Shown here: positions 1 to 9,106 of the stretch, piece by piece
Layout: each line of letters starts with the position of its first letter
Position numbering within the stretch: the stretch's first letter is position 1
From: Bacteroidales bacterium
GTDB lineage: Bacteria > Bacteroidota > Bacteroidia > Bacteroidales > Muribaculaceae
DNA: 50,482 nucleotides
NCBI GenBank assembly: GCA_014800535.1
Contig: JAAVFW010000009.1
Coordinates: 17,412 to 67,893 of the forward strand
Direction: 5' to 3'
Made by a program: the position numbers and the translations under genes
The notes under the pieces: model-generated
The model's input: the letters and a program-made list of their open reading frames with translations, nothing else
Database searches by the model: none
What the model was told of the DNA's origin: nothing

Positions 1-530
1 GTTGCAGTGATAACCTTCATTCCGAAGGCAAGCGCGATGCGTGCAACGGCTTGTCCGATGTGTCCGAACCCGTAGATTCCGAAATTCTTGCCCGCCAGTT
101 CAGGGAGCGGTGTGTTCCAATAGCAGAAATCAAGTGACTTGCACCAATGCCCCTCGTGCACTTCCTGAGTGTAATGCTCAACACGGTTTGTAATTGCGAG
201 AAGGAGAGCGAAAACCATCTGAGCAACCGAATCGGTGCTGTAAGACGGAATGTTGGTGACAACTATTCCGCGTTGCGAAGCCGCCACAAGGTCGACGATG
301 TTGAAGCCGGTTGCAAGCACTCCGATATATTTCAATTTAGGGAGCGCATTGATTGTCTCGCCGTCCATCGGCACTTTATTGGTCAATATAATTTCGGCAT
401 CTGCCGCGCGTTCGATGATCAACTCGCGCGGAGTGCGGTCATATAACGTTACATTGCCGAGAGCTTCAAGACCCTCCCACGAGAGGTCTCCCGGATTGAC
501 GCTGTAAGCGTCTAAAACGACTATATTCAT
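1..530 (-). CDS. D-2-hydroxyacid dehydrogenase (glycerate dehydrogenase-like), truncated by window edge
   Basis: The first 176 codons of a minus-strand gene start with ATG at 530 and run off the left edge. The product begins MNIVVLDAYSVNPGDLSW and contains the substrate-domain pattern ILTNKVPMD, then LKYIGVLATGFN, then the Rossmann dinucleotide-binding motif GFGHIG (GxGxxG) near residue 160. These are hallmarks of NAD(P)-dependent D-isomer 2-hydroxyacid dehydrogenases; the N-terminal look is closest to glycerate (hydroxypyruvate) dehydrogenases of about 318 residues, so a little over half is present. It lies 19 bp downstream of the galactanase gene on the same strand and could be co-transcribed with it. 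The substrate cannot be settled because the catalytic Arg/Glu/His half is outside the window. Confidence 0.9.
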   Translation of the reverse strand, partial: MNIVVLDAYSVNPGDLSWEGLEALGNVTLYDRTPRELIIERAADAEIILTNKVPMDGETINALPKLKYIGVLATGFNIVDLVAASQRGIVVTNIPSYSTDSVAQMVFALLLAITNRVEHYTQEVHEGHWCKSLDFCYWNTPLPELAGKNFGIYGFGHIGQAVARIALAFGMKVITA

Positions 531-549
531 AGATATAAGATAAAAAAGG

Positions 550-1806
550 TTATCGGACTATTATCTTCCGGTTTTTTGACAGGTATATTCCCGGCAAGGT
601 TTTGTTGTCGGCTCTTGTTCCGTCAAGTCGATACCAGATGTTGCCGTCGGTCTCGTCCTGACTGACAGCATTGATTGAGGAGCCGTTGCCATCGGCGAAG
701 CTGCAGATTGTTTTCAGAGCCTTGCAAGCCTTTCCTGTCGTGCTGTCAAAGAGAGGGGCATTATACCATCCTGAGAGGTTTGTGCCGTAGGCATTATATT
801 CGAGCCACCACCAGAACAGGCCGTCGACGTTCTCATGTTTCCTGAGAGTCTCGACAAGGTCTGAGGCGAATTTATCCTGGCCTTCTTCGGAATATTCATA
901 CTCAACTTTTTCAGTCGTGCCCGGCACTTCCCACTTATAAGGGAACCCTGTCTCGACAATCATTACAGGATAATTGCCCAGATTCTTTTCCAGATAAGAC
1001 AAGGTTGAATCGAGCGATGAGAGGGGGCAGTGAAAGTAGGGGTAATAGGAGAGACCGATTATATCGAAATCTACCTTTTCGGAAATGAGATTATAATAGA
1101 AGGTGCGCAATTCAGCGTTATGACCTGTGCGTTCGGAATGGATGATGATTTTAGCATCGGGGCAGACCTCGCGACATTTTGCAATCGCCGAGTTAAGGAG
1201 CGACGCAAACCGTTTCCAGTTGGCAGACGAGGAGGTGAAGACTTTCTTGGGGTTCTCATCCTCGGGTGTGCCCCAGAGCATCCCATAGCTTATTTCGTTA
1301 CCCGGCTGAATGAAAGATGGTGTTATGCCGTTATCTTTCAATTCTTTCAGCACAGATTCGGTGTATTGTCCGATTTTCACGGCGAGGTCATCGTCGGAGA
1401 GTTCTTTCCAGCGGTCGGGGGTCCACTGGGCGGCGGGGTCGGCCCAGGTGTCGGAGTAGTGGAAATCGAGCATCAGGCTCATTCCGGCCTCTGTGATTCG
1501 CTTGCAGAGAGGGATGATGTATTCAAGCGACTGGCAGGCATTCTTGTCGGCATCGGGGTTTGCGGCGAGATACTCGTCGGGGTTTACGAAGAGCCTCACA
1601 CGCATGGCGTTCATGCCGCAGTCTGAGAGAAAGGGGATTAAGTCGCTGATTCGTTTTCCGTTTTCATCCTTATAGACAGCACCGGCTTTTTCATATTCCG
1701 ACAACAGGGAGATGTCGCCTCCGACATAACGAAACATGGAAGAAGCGTTGCTGCCTGAAAGGAGAGAAACCAGCAGAATAAAGGTTATTTTAAGATAGAG
1801 TTTCAT
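550..1806 (-). CDS. Secreted arabinogalactan endo-beta-1,4-galactanase, GH53
   Basis: A 418-residue protein with an N-terminal signal peptide (residues 1-21, hydrophobic stretch ITFILLVSLLSG) followed by a GH53 TIM barrel. Family landmarks are GGDISLLSEYEKAG near the start, MRVRLF at about 68-73, LDFHYSDTWADPAAQ at 113-127, the acid/base glutamate in PGNEIS (E171) and the nucleophile in IVETGFPY (E285). GH53 enzymes cut beta-1,4-galactan side chains of pectic arabinogalactan I. The last 30 or so residues (LDGTRAD...PGIYLSKNRKIIVR) form a short beta tail typical of Bacteroidales secreted proteins and possibly a degenerate sorting signal. A good minus-strand promoter precedes it. No SusCD pair sits beside it. 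Confidence 0.93.
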   Translation of the reverse strand: MKLYLKITFILLVSLLSGSNASSMFRYVGGDISLLSEYEKAGAVYKDENGKRISDLIPFLSDCGMNAMRVRLFVNPDEYLAANPDADKNACQSLEYIIPLCKRITEAGMSLMLDFHYSDTWADPAAQWTPDRWKELSDDDLAVKIGQYTESVLKELKDNGITPSFIQPGNEISYGMLWGTPEDENPKKVFTSSSANWKRFASLLNSAIAKCREVCPDAKIIIHSERTGHNAELRTFYYNLISEKVDFDIIGLSYYPYFHCPLSSLDSTLSYLEKNLGNYPVMIVETGFPYKWEVPGTTEKVEYEYSEEGQDKFASDLVETLRKHENVDGLFWWWLEYNAYGTNLSGWYNAPLFDSTTGKACKALKTICSFADGNGSSINAVSQDETDGNIWYRLDGTRADNKTLPGIYLSKNRKIIVR

Positions 1807-1829
1807 TGTTCAGATAGGGTTTAACATTG

Positions 1830-1861
1830 CAAATATAAGAAAATATTATGTTTGCGGCAAC
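1830..1861 (-). promoter_or_regulatory. Predicted promoter of the GH53 gene
   Basis: On the minus strand a -7 element TATATTTG (1830-1837, Bacteroidetes consensus TAnnTTTG) is preceded by GTTG ending 20 bp upstream (1858-1861), matching the -33 TTTG/TTG element. It lies about 25 bp ahead of the GH53 start codon. Motif match only. Confidence 0.55.
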
Positions 1862-1889
1862 AACCGTTCGGCTCAACCCATGGAAATGG

Positions 1890-1921
1890 TTTTGTGAAAG
1901 AATGAAAAATTGTTAACTTTG
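1890..1921 (+). promoter_or_regulatory. Predicted promoter of the DUF2723-led operon
   Basis: TTTTG at 1890-1894 and TAACTTTG at 1914-1921 with a 19-bp spacer match the Bacteroidetes -33/-7 pair well. The elements lie 25-56 bp before the ATG at 1946, which supports that start over the in-frame TTG at 1910 that would fall inside the promoter. It is divergent from the GH53 promoter. Confidence 0.65.
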
Positions 1922-1945
1922 CGGATTAAAACAAAAAAAGAGAGA

Positions 1946-4900
1946 ATGATAACCAAGCGTTATAATCTGATCAATAACATCGGGGGCGTATTTGTCTTTC
2001 TGGTGTCACTGATCACTTATTGGCTGACATTGGAGCCAACCGCGTCCTATTGGGACTGCGGAGAGTTTATCATCCAGGCGGATAAACTTGAAGTGGGGCA
2101 TCCTCCGGGCAACCCGATATTCATGCTTACCGCCAGATTTTTTGCCAATTTTGCAAGCGATTCCTCTTCGGTGTCGCTGATGGTAAACGCCATGAGCGGT
2201 CTGCTCAGCGCGCTCACCATCATGCTCCTGTTCTGGACCATTTCTCATTTGGTCAGGCGTCTTGTGGTGCGCGATGACAGGAGTGAGGAGCTGTCGCTGA
2301 CGAAGTATATCGTAATCATGGGGTCCGCTTTGTGTGGCTCGCTGGCCTACGCCTGGAGCGACACATTCTGGTTCTCAGCTGTCGAAGGTGAGGTGTATGC
2401 CTTCTCAAGTTTCTGCACCGCTCTGGTGTTCTGGCTCATCTTGAAATGGGAAAACAGAGCCGACGACCCTCACTCCGATAAGTATCTGATTCTGATTGGT
2501 TACATTATCGGTGTCAGTGTGGCGGTTCACCTCCTTAACCTCCTTTGCATCCCTGCCATAGTGCTCGTGTTTGCTTATCGGAAATGGAAGGATATGAACC
2601 TCATGCGCTCACTTGGCGCATTGCTCATTTCGTTTGCCATCATATTCTTCGTGCTTTACGGTCTTGTGCCGGGCTTCATCAAGGTTGCGCAGCAGTTTGA
2701 GCTGTTCTTCGTCAATGAAGCCGGAATGAGCTTTAACAGCGGTGCGCTGATCTATGCCGTTGTCATGACCCTCTCATTCATCTGGACATTGTCGGCAATC
2801 AATTCCGGCAAGTCGCCGATGATGATAAAAATATCTGTGCTTCTGACAGTCACACTTTCCGGAATGTTGTTTATCGGCTCCGGATGGTGGATTGGAGTTC
2901 TGCTGACTATTATTCTTGCACTATGGCTTTATCTCCCGGCTTTCCGCAAGGCAATCATGCGCAGGAAGAGTGGTTCGGCTCCGGCTCTGTCGCTTCGTGT
3001 GATTAACATTGCATTGTGGAGCATGGCGATGATTTTCGTGGGTTATTCAAGCTACGCCCTCATCCTTATCCGCTCGACAGCCGACACTCCGATGAATCAG
3101 AACTCGCCCGACAATGTCTTCGACCTTGCCTCCTACCTCAATCGCGAGCAGTATGGCGAGAATCCTCTTCTCTATGGCGAAACCCTTAACTCAGCTCCCA
3201 TGAAGGAGATTGAGGGATTCCGCACCGATACTCTCGGCGTGACGGAAGATGGTGTTGTCGCCACTCTCACCACTCCTGTTTATAGTCCGATTATCAAGGG
3301 TGGAAAATCTCAGTGGGTGAAAGGCGTGAAGGGTGTCGACCCGAAGTCGGAATACGATTTACTCTCGCCCGACGAGATTAACAAGAACCGTCGTCTTGCA
3401 GAAACCCGCAAAGACTATTATGTCAAGAAAGACCATAAGCCTGAGCCTCGGATGAATCCCGAACTCAATATGCTCTTCCCCCGCATCTACAGCAAGCAGC
3501 ACACTTCCGGTTATCAGGGCTGGGTCAATCTCGACACAACCCTCAACAGCATGGTGACTGTCTATGCCGTCGATAAGGAGACGGGCGCGAAGGAGCCGGA
3601 ACTTGACACATCTGCCGGTCCGAAATATAACGAAATGACCGGCACACTCTACTATCCTGAAAAACGTGTCTACAAGCCTTCGTTCTTCCAGAACATCGCT
3701 TACTTCCTCAACTATCAGTTGAACCACATGTACACACGTTACTTCCTCTGGAACTTTGCCGGCAGACAGAACGACATTCTTAACCAGCAGGGAGAGCTCG
3801 ATGCCGGCAACTGGCTTTCGGGCATACCGTTTATCGATAATTCCCGTCTCGGCGACCAGAGTCTGTTGCCCGACGACCTTGGAAAGAATAATCCCGGACA
3901 TAACGTCTATTATATGCTCCCGCTGATTCTCGGTCTGATCGGTCTCGTTTGGCAATCTTTTGCCGGTAAGCGCGGTATTGAGCAGTTCTGGGTTGTTTTC
4001 TTCCTGTTCTTCATGACCGGCATCGCCATTGTGCTTTACCTTAATCAGACTCCCGGACAGCCCCGTGAGCGCGATTATGCCTTTGCCGGAAGCTTCTATG
4101 CTTTCGCGATATGGCTCGGCATGGGTGTGGCAGGAATCTGGCGTCTCTTGCTTCTTAATAAGAAAATGAAGCGACAGACGGCTGCCATCATTGCTGCTGT
4201 AATCGGTGTGTTAGTGCCGGTTCAGATGGTCAGTCAGACCTGGGATGACCATGACCGCTCAGGGCGTACTGCAGCCCGCGACTTCGCCATCAACTATCTG
4301 GAAAGTCTTGAGCCGAACGCAATCGTGTTCTGCAACGGCGACAACGACACTTTCCCGCTTTGGTATGCTCAGGAAGTGGAGGGTGTGCGTCCCGATGTGA
4401 AGATAATAAACCTCAGCTATCTCAACTCCGACTGGTATGCCGATCAGCAGCGCATGCCTTCTTACGATGCTCCGGCTGTGAAGTTCACCGCCAATCCGCA
4501 GGATTATGCTTACGGAAAGGCCGACGTTACGATTGTGGGTCATGAGACGGCACCGGTCGATCTGCTCCATGCCTTAAAAGGAATCTATGGCGGACAGGGA
4601 CGCACTGATTACGGTTATCCCGCGTTCTCAAGCTCGATTGTAAGAATCCCCGTTGACCGTAAGGCTGTTATCAAACGCGGACTCGTCGCTCCCAAGGATA
4701 CTGCCGATATTGTGGATTATATAGAAATTGACCTTAGCCGCACACAGACAGTCAGAAGCAAGGGGTATATCAGCCTTGGCGAACTTCTGATGCTCGACAT
4801 CATCGCGACGAATGCTGCCAACGGTTGGGAACGTCCGATTTATTGGGCAAACACTGTGGGCGATGAATATCATGTCGGACTGACTCCCTATCTGCGCTCG

Positions 4901-5827
4901 ACCGGCATGACTCATCAGCTTGTGCCGACTTATCAGGAGGGGATGCCCAGCCGTTCAGACCGCGCTTTCAAGGTTATCACCGAGAAGTATAAATGGGGCG
5001 GGGCAGATGTGTCAAAAGGTCAGAAAGCTCCATATTACGATGAGACTGCACGAAGGATGTTGATAAGCACACGTTCTTCCGTGGTCGATCTTGCTTCAGA
5101 ACTTCTCTATGAGGCTGACAGGGCAAAGGCTGAAGGAAACGCTGCCGAGGCCCGCAAGAAATATCTCGATGCGAAGAAGGTTGCCAATCTGCTCGAATCG
5201 AAGCTGCCGGAGGCAACCGGTCGTTATTCGCTCAGCACACTGCTGAGTCTGGCAGAACTTTATTGCCGTCTCGGTGAGAACGGTGCGCTGGGTGATAAAT
5301 CGCTGACTGCTCATGGTCATAAACTTCTGGAGCAGGCATTGGAGTATTACGCTCCCTATGTGGCTTATAACCGTGCCATCACTGCAAGCCGGGGAAATGT
5401 CGCTCTGACCTACGAGACACGCTTCATCCCTTACCAGTATTACCGCATTGTAGAGATTTACAATCAGTATGGTGGTAATAAGCAGAATGTCGACAAGGTG
5501 ATGAAGAAATATCATCTGAACCTTGACGAGCTGAAAAATTATTATGATCAGTATATGGGTGTGGCGACAGCACCCTCAGCCGACGAAACTCTGACTGTGG
5601 AGGCTTTTGCCGAAGAGATAGCTAAATATTGCGAGATTGCTAATGAGATGGCGTCTCTCAGCGAAGAGGAATACGCTCAGCGTAGTGACGATGAAAAGAT
5701 GATTGACACTCAGCTCCAGGGAGTAATCGATTATTTCCTTGAGGCAGGAGGCACTGAGGCTGACCTCGAAAAATATGAGAGTTATCGGAAGCTCGACAAG
5801 GAGCGCACCCGGCGCATGGCGCAATGA
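1946..5827 (+). CDS. DUF2723 polytopic membrane protein (GT-C-like, TMEM260-related)
   Basis: A 1293-residue integral membrane protein. The N-terminal part carries the DUF2723 signature with an acidic pair in SYWDCGEFI (D37, E40) followed by GHPPGNP, and about a dozen hydrophobic segments over the first 380 residues and again around residues 640-760. A long soluble region follows, with TWDDHDRSGR and FCNGDNDTFPLWY motifs typical of the Bacteroidetes proteins, ending in TPR-like helices. DUF2723 is related to eukaryotic TMEM260, a protein O-mannosyltransferase, so a role in transferring sugar from a lipid carrier to periplasmic proteins is a family-based inference. The ATG at 1946 was chosen because it has AGAGAG upstream and lies just after the promoter. 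The gene overlaps the deacetylase gene by ATGA. Confidence 0.9.
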   Translation: MITKRYNLINNIGGVFVFLVSLITYWLTLEPTASYWDCGEFIIQADKLEVGHPPGNPIFMLTARFFANFASDSSSVSLMVNAMSGLLSALTIMLLFWTISHLVRRLVVRDDRSEELSLTKYIVIMGSALCGSLAYAWSDTFWFSAVEGEVYAFSSFCTALVFWLILKWENRADDPHSDKYLILIGYIIGVSVAVHLLNLLCIPAIVLVFAYRKWKDMNLMRSLGALLISFAIIFFVLYGLVPGFIKVAQQFELFFVNEAGMSFNSGALIYAVVMTLSFIWTLSAINSGKSPMMIKISVLLTVTLSGMLFIGSGWWIGVLLTIILALWLYLPAFRKAIMRRKSGSAPALSLRVINIALWSMAMIFVGYSSYALILIRSTADTPMNQNSPDNVFDLASYLNREQYGENPLLYGETLNSAPMKEIEGFRTDTLGVTEDGVVATLTTPVYSPIIKGGKSQWVKGVKGVDPKSEYDLLSPDEINKNRRLAETRKDYYVKKDHKPEPRMNPELNMLFPRIYSKQHTSGYQGWVNLDTTLNSMVTVYAVDKETGAKEPELDTSAGPKYNEMTGTLYYPEKRVYKPSFFQNIAYFLNYQLNHMYTRYFLWNFAGRQNDILNQQGELDAGNWLSGIPFIDNSRLGDQSLLPDDLGKNNPGHNVYYMLPLILGLIGLVWQSFAGKRGIEQFWVVFFLFFMTGIAIVLYLNQTPGQPRERDYAFAGSFYAFAIWLGMGVAGIWRLLLLNKKMKRQTAAIIAAVIGVLVPVQMVSQTWDDHDRSGRTAARDFAINYLESLEPNAIVFCNGDNDTFPLWYAQEVEGVRPDVKIINLSYLNSDWYADQQRMPSYDAPAVKFTANPQDYAYGKADVTIVGHETAPVDLLHALKGIYGGQGRTDYGYPAFSSSIVRIPVDRKAVIKRGLVAPKDTADIVDYIEIDLSRTQTVRSKGYISLGELLMLDIIATNAANGWERPIYWANTVGDEYHVGLTPYLRSTGMTHQLVPTYQEGMPSRSDRAFKVITEKYKWGGADVSKGQKAPYYDETARRMLISTRSSVVDLASELLYEADRAKAEGNAAEARKKYLDAKKVANLLESKLPEATGRYSLSTLLSLAELYCRLGENGALGDKSLTAHGHKLLEQALEYYAPYVAYNRAITASRGNVALTYETRFIPYQYYRIVEIYNQYGGNKQNVDKVMKKYHLNLDELKNYYDQYMGVATAPSADETLTVEAFAEEIAKYCEIANEMASLSEEEYAQRSDDEKMIDTQLQGVIDYFLEAGGTEADLEKYESYRKLDKERTRRMAQ

Positions 5828-6477
5828 GAGGGTGGTGGAAAAAGACTTTGAATGGTCTGACGGAACAGCCGCCGTGGCTGTTCCGTCAGATATTTCCCGG
5901 TTCTCTTTTCCGTGTCGGAACGGCCGACAGGCGTGTTTACCTGACGTTTGACGATGGTCCGATTCCGGAAGCGACACCTGAGATTCTGGAGATACTGAAG
6001 TGTCACAATGTCTGCGCGACTTTCTTCATGGTCGGCGACAATATAAGGAAGTATCCGGAGATTGCCGAAGCCGTCAGACGGGATGGTCACTCAATAGGGT
6101 CGCACACATTCAGTCATCTTCAGGGATTGAAGACTGCAACCGGGCTTTTCCTTGAGGATGTGGCGAAAGGGGCTGCCGCTACCGGCGACTCTCCCTTGTT
6201 TCGACCCCCTCACGGACTTCTCAAACCCGCTCAGTGGCGACAGTTGAAAAGACAGGGGTACAGGATTGTTTTTTTCGATGTTGTCAGCCGGGATTATGAC
6301 AGTGAGGTGACAGCCGAGGAGTTGGAAAGAATTGTTATGAAAAGGATTCGGCCAGGCTCGATTGTCGTTTTTCATGATTCAATCAGAACAATCTCCAAGC
6401 TGCGCGTCGCATTGCACCCTCTTATCGAAAGAATCAGACGAGAGGGGTATGAATTTGATACTTTGAAATGGGAATGA
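5824..6477 (+). CDS. Polysaccharide deacetylase (NodB-homology, CE4)
   Basis: A 217-residue NodB-domain protein. The metal-binding set is complete: TFDDGP (D43, D44) and HSIGSHTFSH (H94, H98), followed by the RPPHG motif at 127-131 and the C-terminal FHDS motif at 183-186. CE4 enzymes remove N- or O-acetyl groups from peptidoglycan or polysaccharides. No signal peptide is obvious; the N-terminus WWKKTLNGL is amphipathic, so location is unclear. The start codon overlaps the preceding stop (ATGA), so translation is probably coupled to the DUF2723 gene. A perfect inverted repeat lies 11 codons into the reading frame. Confidence 0.92.
   Translation: MRGWWKKTLNGLTEQPPWLFRQIFPGSLFRVGTADRRVYLTFDDGPIPEATPEILEILKCHNVCATFFMVGDNIRKYPEIAEAVRRDGHSIGSHTFSHLQGLKTATGLFLEDVAKGAAATGDSPLFRPPHGLLKPAQWRQLKRQGYRIVFFDVVSRDYDSEVTAEELERIVMKRIRPGSIVVFHDSIRTISKLRVALHPLIERIRREGYEFDTLKWE
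5856..5890. repeat. Perfect 15-bp inverted repeat inside the deacetylase 5' coding region
   Basis: TCTGACGGAACAGCC (5856-5870), a 5-nt loop, then its exact reverse complement (5876-5890). It would form a strong mRNA hairpin from about the 11th codon of the deacetylase. It lacks a following T tract, so it is not a standard terminator; it could lower translation or stability of downstream genes in the operon. Confidence 0.8.
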
Positions 6478-7493
6478 ACGATAATAAAAAAGTACTTGTG
6501 GTTGGAGCCGGTGGGTTTACCGGCGGTTTCATCGTTGATGAAGCCCTCAGACGAGGTTATCAGGTCTGGGCCGGAATCCGCCACACCACATCACGCGAAT
6601 ATCTCGCCGACACCCGGATTAATTTCATTGAGTTTGATTTCAACAATCGCGATTCTATTGCGCAAACTCTCGAAAAGGAATTGCCCGACGGTGAGAAGTG
6701 GGATTATATCGTCTATAATCTCGGTGCTACCAAATGTTTGCGTTACAGTGATTTCTCGCGAATCAATTGCGATTATCTCCGCTATTTTCTGGAAGCTCTG
6801 AGAATGGCAGATAAGACTCCGGAGAAGTTTCTGTTTATAAGTTCATTGTCGGCAATGGGTCCGGGCGATGAAAAGGGTTATACCCCTTTCCGCGAGGATA
6901 TGGTGCCGATGCCAAACACACGCTACGGCACGTCGAAGCATAAGGCGGAGCTGGAACTTCAGCTCAGCGGCATCCCTTACATAATTTTCCGCGCGACGGG
7001 AATCTATGGTCCGCGCGACAAGGATTATTTCCTGATGTTCAAGAGTATTCAGAACGGTTTCGACTTCTCGGTCGGATTGCGTCCTCAGAGACTGACCTTC
7101 CTTTATGTCGAAGACCTTGCACGCGCAATCTTTGATGCTCTTGAGAAATCGCCTGTCGGAGAGGTTTATAATGTCTCCGAACCGAGATATTATTCTCAAA
7201 AAGAGTTTCGTCGGCTTTCCGCGCGGGAGCTTGGGAAGAAATTCGTTCTCCCTATGTGTATGCCCCTTTGGGGAGTGAAGGCAGTTTCGTATATTGCTGA
7301 GAAGATCGGAGTGATGCGAGGCAAACCCTCCACCCTCAACAGCGATAAGTATCGAATCATGAAACAGCGGAACTGGGATGTCGACGTTTCAAAAGCACAG
7401 AAAGGGTTTGGTTTCGCACCCCGTGTCGACCTGGAGGAAGGGATAAAGGAATCTGTCGCGTGGTATCGCCGTCAGGGTTGGCTCGGAAAATAA
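6468..7493 (+). CDS. NAD-dependent epimerase/dehydratase (extended SDR)
   Basis: A 341-residue extended short-chain dehydrogenase. The Rossmann motif GAGGFTGG (residues 13-20) is followed by FLFISSLSAMG with the catalytic Ser (about 125-128), and the YxxxK pair in RYGTSKHKAE (Y153, K157). The C-terminal half contains YVEDLARAI and YNVSEPRYYS, as in nucleotide-sugar epimerases and dihydroflavonol-reductase-like SDRs. Two in-frame starts exist: ATG at 6468 and ATG at 6474, the latter overlapping the deacetylase stop as ATGA; either is possible. The substrate is not evident. It is in an operon with the deacetylase and DUF4271 genes. Confidence 0.9.
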   Translation: MGMNDNKKVLVVGAGGFTGGFIVDEALRRGYQVWAGIRHTTSREYLADTRINFIEFDFNNRDSIAQTLEKELPDGEKWDYIVYNLGATKCLRYSDFSRINCDYLRYFLEALRMADKTPEKFLFISSLSAMGPGDEKGYTPFREDMVPMPNTRYGTSKHKAELELQLSGIPYIIFRATGIYGPRDKDYFLMFKSIQNGFDFSVGLRPQRLTFLYVEDLARAIFDALEKSPVGEVYNVSEPRYYSQKEFRRLSARELGKKFVLPMCMPLWGVKAVSYIAEKIGVMRGKPSTLNSDKYRIMKQRNWDVDVSKAQKGFGFAPRVDLEEGIKESVAWYRRQGWLGK

Positions 7494-7506
7494 AACAGCT
7501 GCTTCT

Positions 7507-8340
7507 ATGTTATCAGCCAATCCTCAGATTGATTCCGCGCGGCTTGATTTGCCGGTTGCCGACACCACCATGATGTCGGAGAATGACACTATAATCACAG
7601 CTGAATTGCAGACAGGGCTTGTCTTCACCACTACGGAGAAGCCGAAATCTCCTCCGGTTGAGGTGGGAGTAAACATCGGACTCGGAGAATCCCTCATCAC
7701 CGGATTTATGATTCTTCTGTTCTGTCTGTTGGGGATCCGTTTCGGCAATAATGTGAAATATCTCGCAGCTTTACGCCGCGACCTGCTTGATATTCGGGAG
7801 CGAGGGAACGTTTTTGACGACACTGTGCGCGAGACGAGTTTTCTGCTTCTGATGAACATGTTATGGATAGTGTCGGCAGGCGTGCTTCTTTCCTACGCCG
7901 TCGGGGGGTATGCCAATGGGTGGATTCTGTCGTCGGATTACGAACCGGGCTGGAAAAATGAGTTGGTCTGTATAGGCATTGCAGCGGTCTATGAGCTATT
8001 GATGTGGGGAGCATATTGGGTCACCGGGAGCGTATTTTCCGACTCAACGCGCACCCGGATGTGGACCAAAGCTTTCTCCGCCGGCCAGGGTCTGACTGGC
8101 GTTGCATGGTTCTTCATAGCTCTCCTTCTGGATTGTTATCCTCACGAAACATTGCCACTTCTGATTACAGCCGGAGTGGTCTTCATCATCATCCGGATAA
8201 TGTTCATTTTTAAGGGAGCAATGATTTTTTTTAATAAAATTTCGTCGTGGATGGTTTTTTTGTGTTATCTTTGCAATTTAGAAATTGTGCCCCTCATTTT
8301 GACATTTGCAGCAGCCACGTGGCTCGTCTGCGCAACCTGA
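7507..8340 (+). CDS. DUF4271 membrane protein
   Basis: A 277-residue membrane protein with about 60 polar N-terminal residues, then six or so hydrophobic segments (for example LITGFMILLFCLLG, LLMNMLWIVSAGVLL and a C-terminal LILTFAAATWLV). This layout and its place directly upstream of hemD match DUF4271, a Bacteroidetes-specific family of unknown function. It starts 13 bp after the epimerase gene and ends 10 bp before hemD. A promoter-like sequence lies inside its 3' end. Confidence 0.8.
   Translation: MLSANPQIDSARLDLPVADTTMMSENDTIITAELQTGLVFTTTEKPKSPPVEVGVNIGLGESLITGFMILLFCLLGIRFGNNVKYLAALRRDLLDIRERGNVFDDTVRETSFLLLMNMLWIVSAGVLLSYAVGGYANGWILSSDYEPGWKNELVCIGIAAVYELLMWGAYWVTGSVFSDSTRTRMWTKAFSAGQGLTGVAWFFIALLLDCYPHETLPLLITAGVVFIIIRIMFIFKGAMIFFNKISSWMVFLCYLCNLEIVPLILTFAAATWLVCAT
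8266..8273 (+). promoter_or_regulatory. Possible internal promoter for hemD
   Basis: TATCTTTG, an exact TAnnTTTG -7 element, sits in an AT-rich stretch near the 3' end of the DUF4271 gene, 77 bp before the hemD start. The -33 element is only approximate (TTTCG at about 8240). It could give hemD and the PEP-binding gene their own transcription start. Confidence 0.4.
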
Positions 8341-8350
8341 GAGTTAGAGC

Positions 8351-9106
8351 ATGAAAGTCAAGAAGATATTAGTATCGCAACCAAAACCGACGGGCGACAA
8401 AAGTCCATATTTTGACATCGCCGCGAAACATAAGGTAGAGATTGTGTTTCGTCCTTTCATAAAGGTTGAAGGTCTGACGGTAAAGGAGTTTCGTCAGCAA
8501 AAAATCAATCTTGCGGAATTTACCGCAGTAATATTCACCGCACGTCATGCTGTGGATCATTTCTTCCGTCTCTGTGAAGAATCACGTGTCAGTGTGCCTG
8601 ACACGATGAAGTATTTCTGCACCACAGAATCAATCGCATTGTATCTGCAGAAATATATCGTCTATCGCAAGCGTAAGATTTTCTTCGGCAAGAGTGGAAA
8701 GCTGAACGATCCTTCTCTGCTGGCAGCAATGACAAAGAATAATAAGGAGAAATTCCTCCTCCCTGTTTCTGATGTGCATAAGGAAGAGTTTAAAATCCTT
8801 TCGGAAAATCATATCGACTTCACTGTCGCTGTGATGTATCGCACAGTCAGCAACGACTTTGGTAAAGACGAGAAATTCGACTATGACATGCTGCTCTTCT
8901 TCAGCCCTTCCGGAATCAGCTCTCTGCTGAAGAACTTCCCGGACTTTGACCAGAAGAAAAACGGCATTATAATAGGCACATTCGGTGCCACTACTGCTAA
9001 GGCTGTGACCGACGCCGGATTGGAACTTGGCTTCTCTGCACCAACTCCCGAAACTCCCTCTATGAGTGGTGCGCTTGACAAGTACCTATCCGATAAGTCC
9101 AAATGA
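8351..9106 (+). CDS. hemD: Uroporphyrinogen-III synthase
   Basis: A 251-residue protein beginning MKVKKILVSQPKP, then SPYFDIAAKH and VEIVFRPFIKVEGL, with the bilobed HemD pattern: FTAVIFTARHAVDHFF in the first lobe, FLLPVSDVHKEE and the C-terminal LLFFSPSGISSLLKNFP and IIGTFGATTAKAVTDAGLELGFSAPTP patterns. HemD cyclises hydroxymethylbilane with inversion of ring D in tetrapyrrole synthesis in the cytoplasm. The neighbouring DUF4271 gene is the usual partner in Bacteroidetes. The stop codon overlaps the next start (ATGA). Confidence 0.9.
   Translation: MKVKKILVSQPKPTGDKSPYFDIAAKHKVEIVFRPFIKVEGLTVKEFRQQKINLAEFTAVIFTARHAVDHFFRLCEESRVSVPDTMKYFCTTESIALYLQKYIVYRKRKIFFGKSGKLNDPSLLAAMTKNNKEKFLLPVSDVHKEEFKILSENHIDFTVAVMYRTVSNDFGKDEKFDYDMLLFFSPSGISSLLKNFPDFDQKKNGIIIGTFGATTAKAVTDAGLELGFSAPTPETPSMSGALDKYLSDKSK

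Noticed and set aside
1030..1626. Plus-strand frame opposite the GH53 gene
   Set aside because: It is a shadow of the GH53 coding sequence, whose catalytic motifs are all in frame on the minus strand.
1910..1945. Upstream TTG start for the DUF2723 protein
   Set aside because: The extra 12 codons would overlap the -7 promoter element; the ATG at 1946 has a better ribosome-binding sequence.
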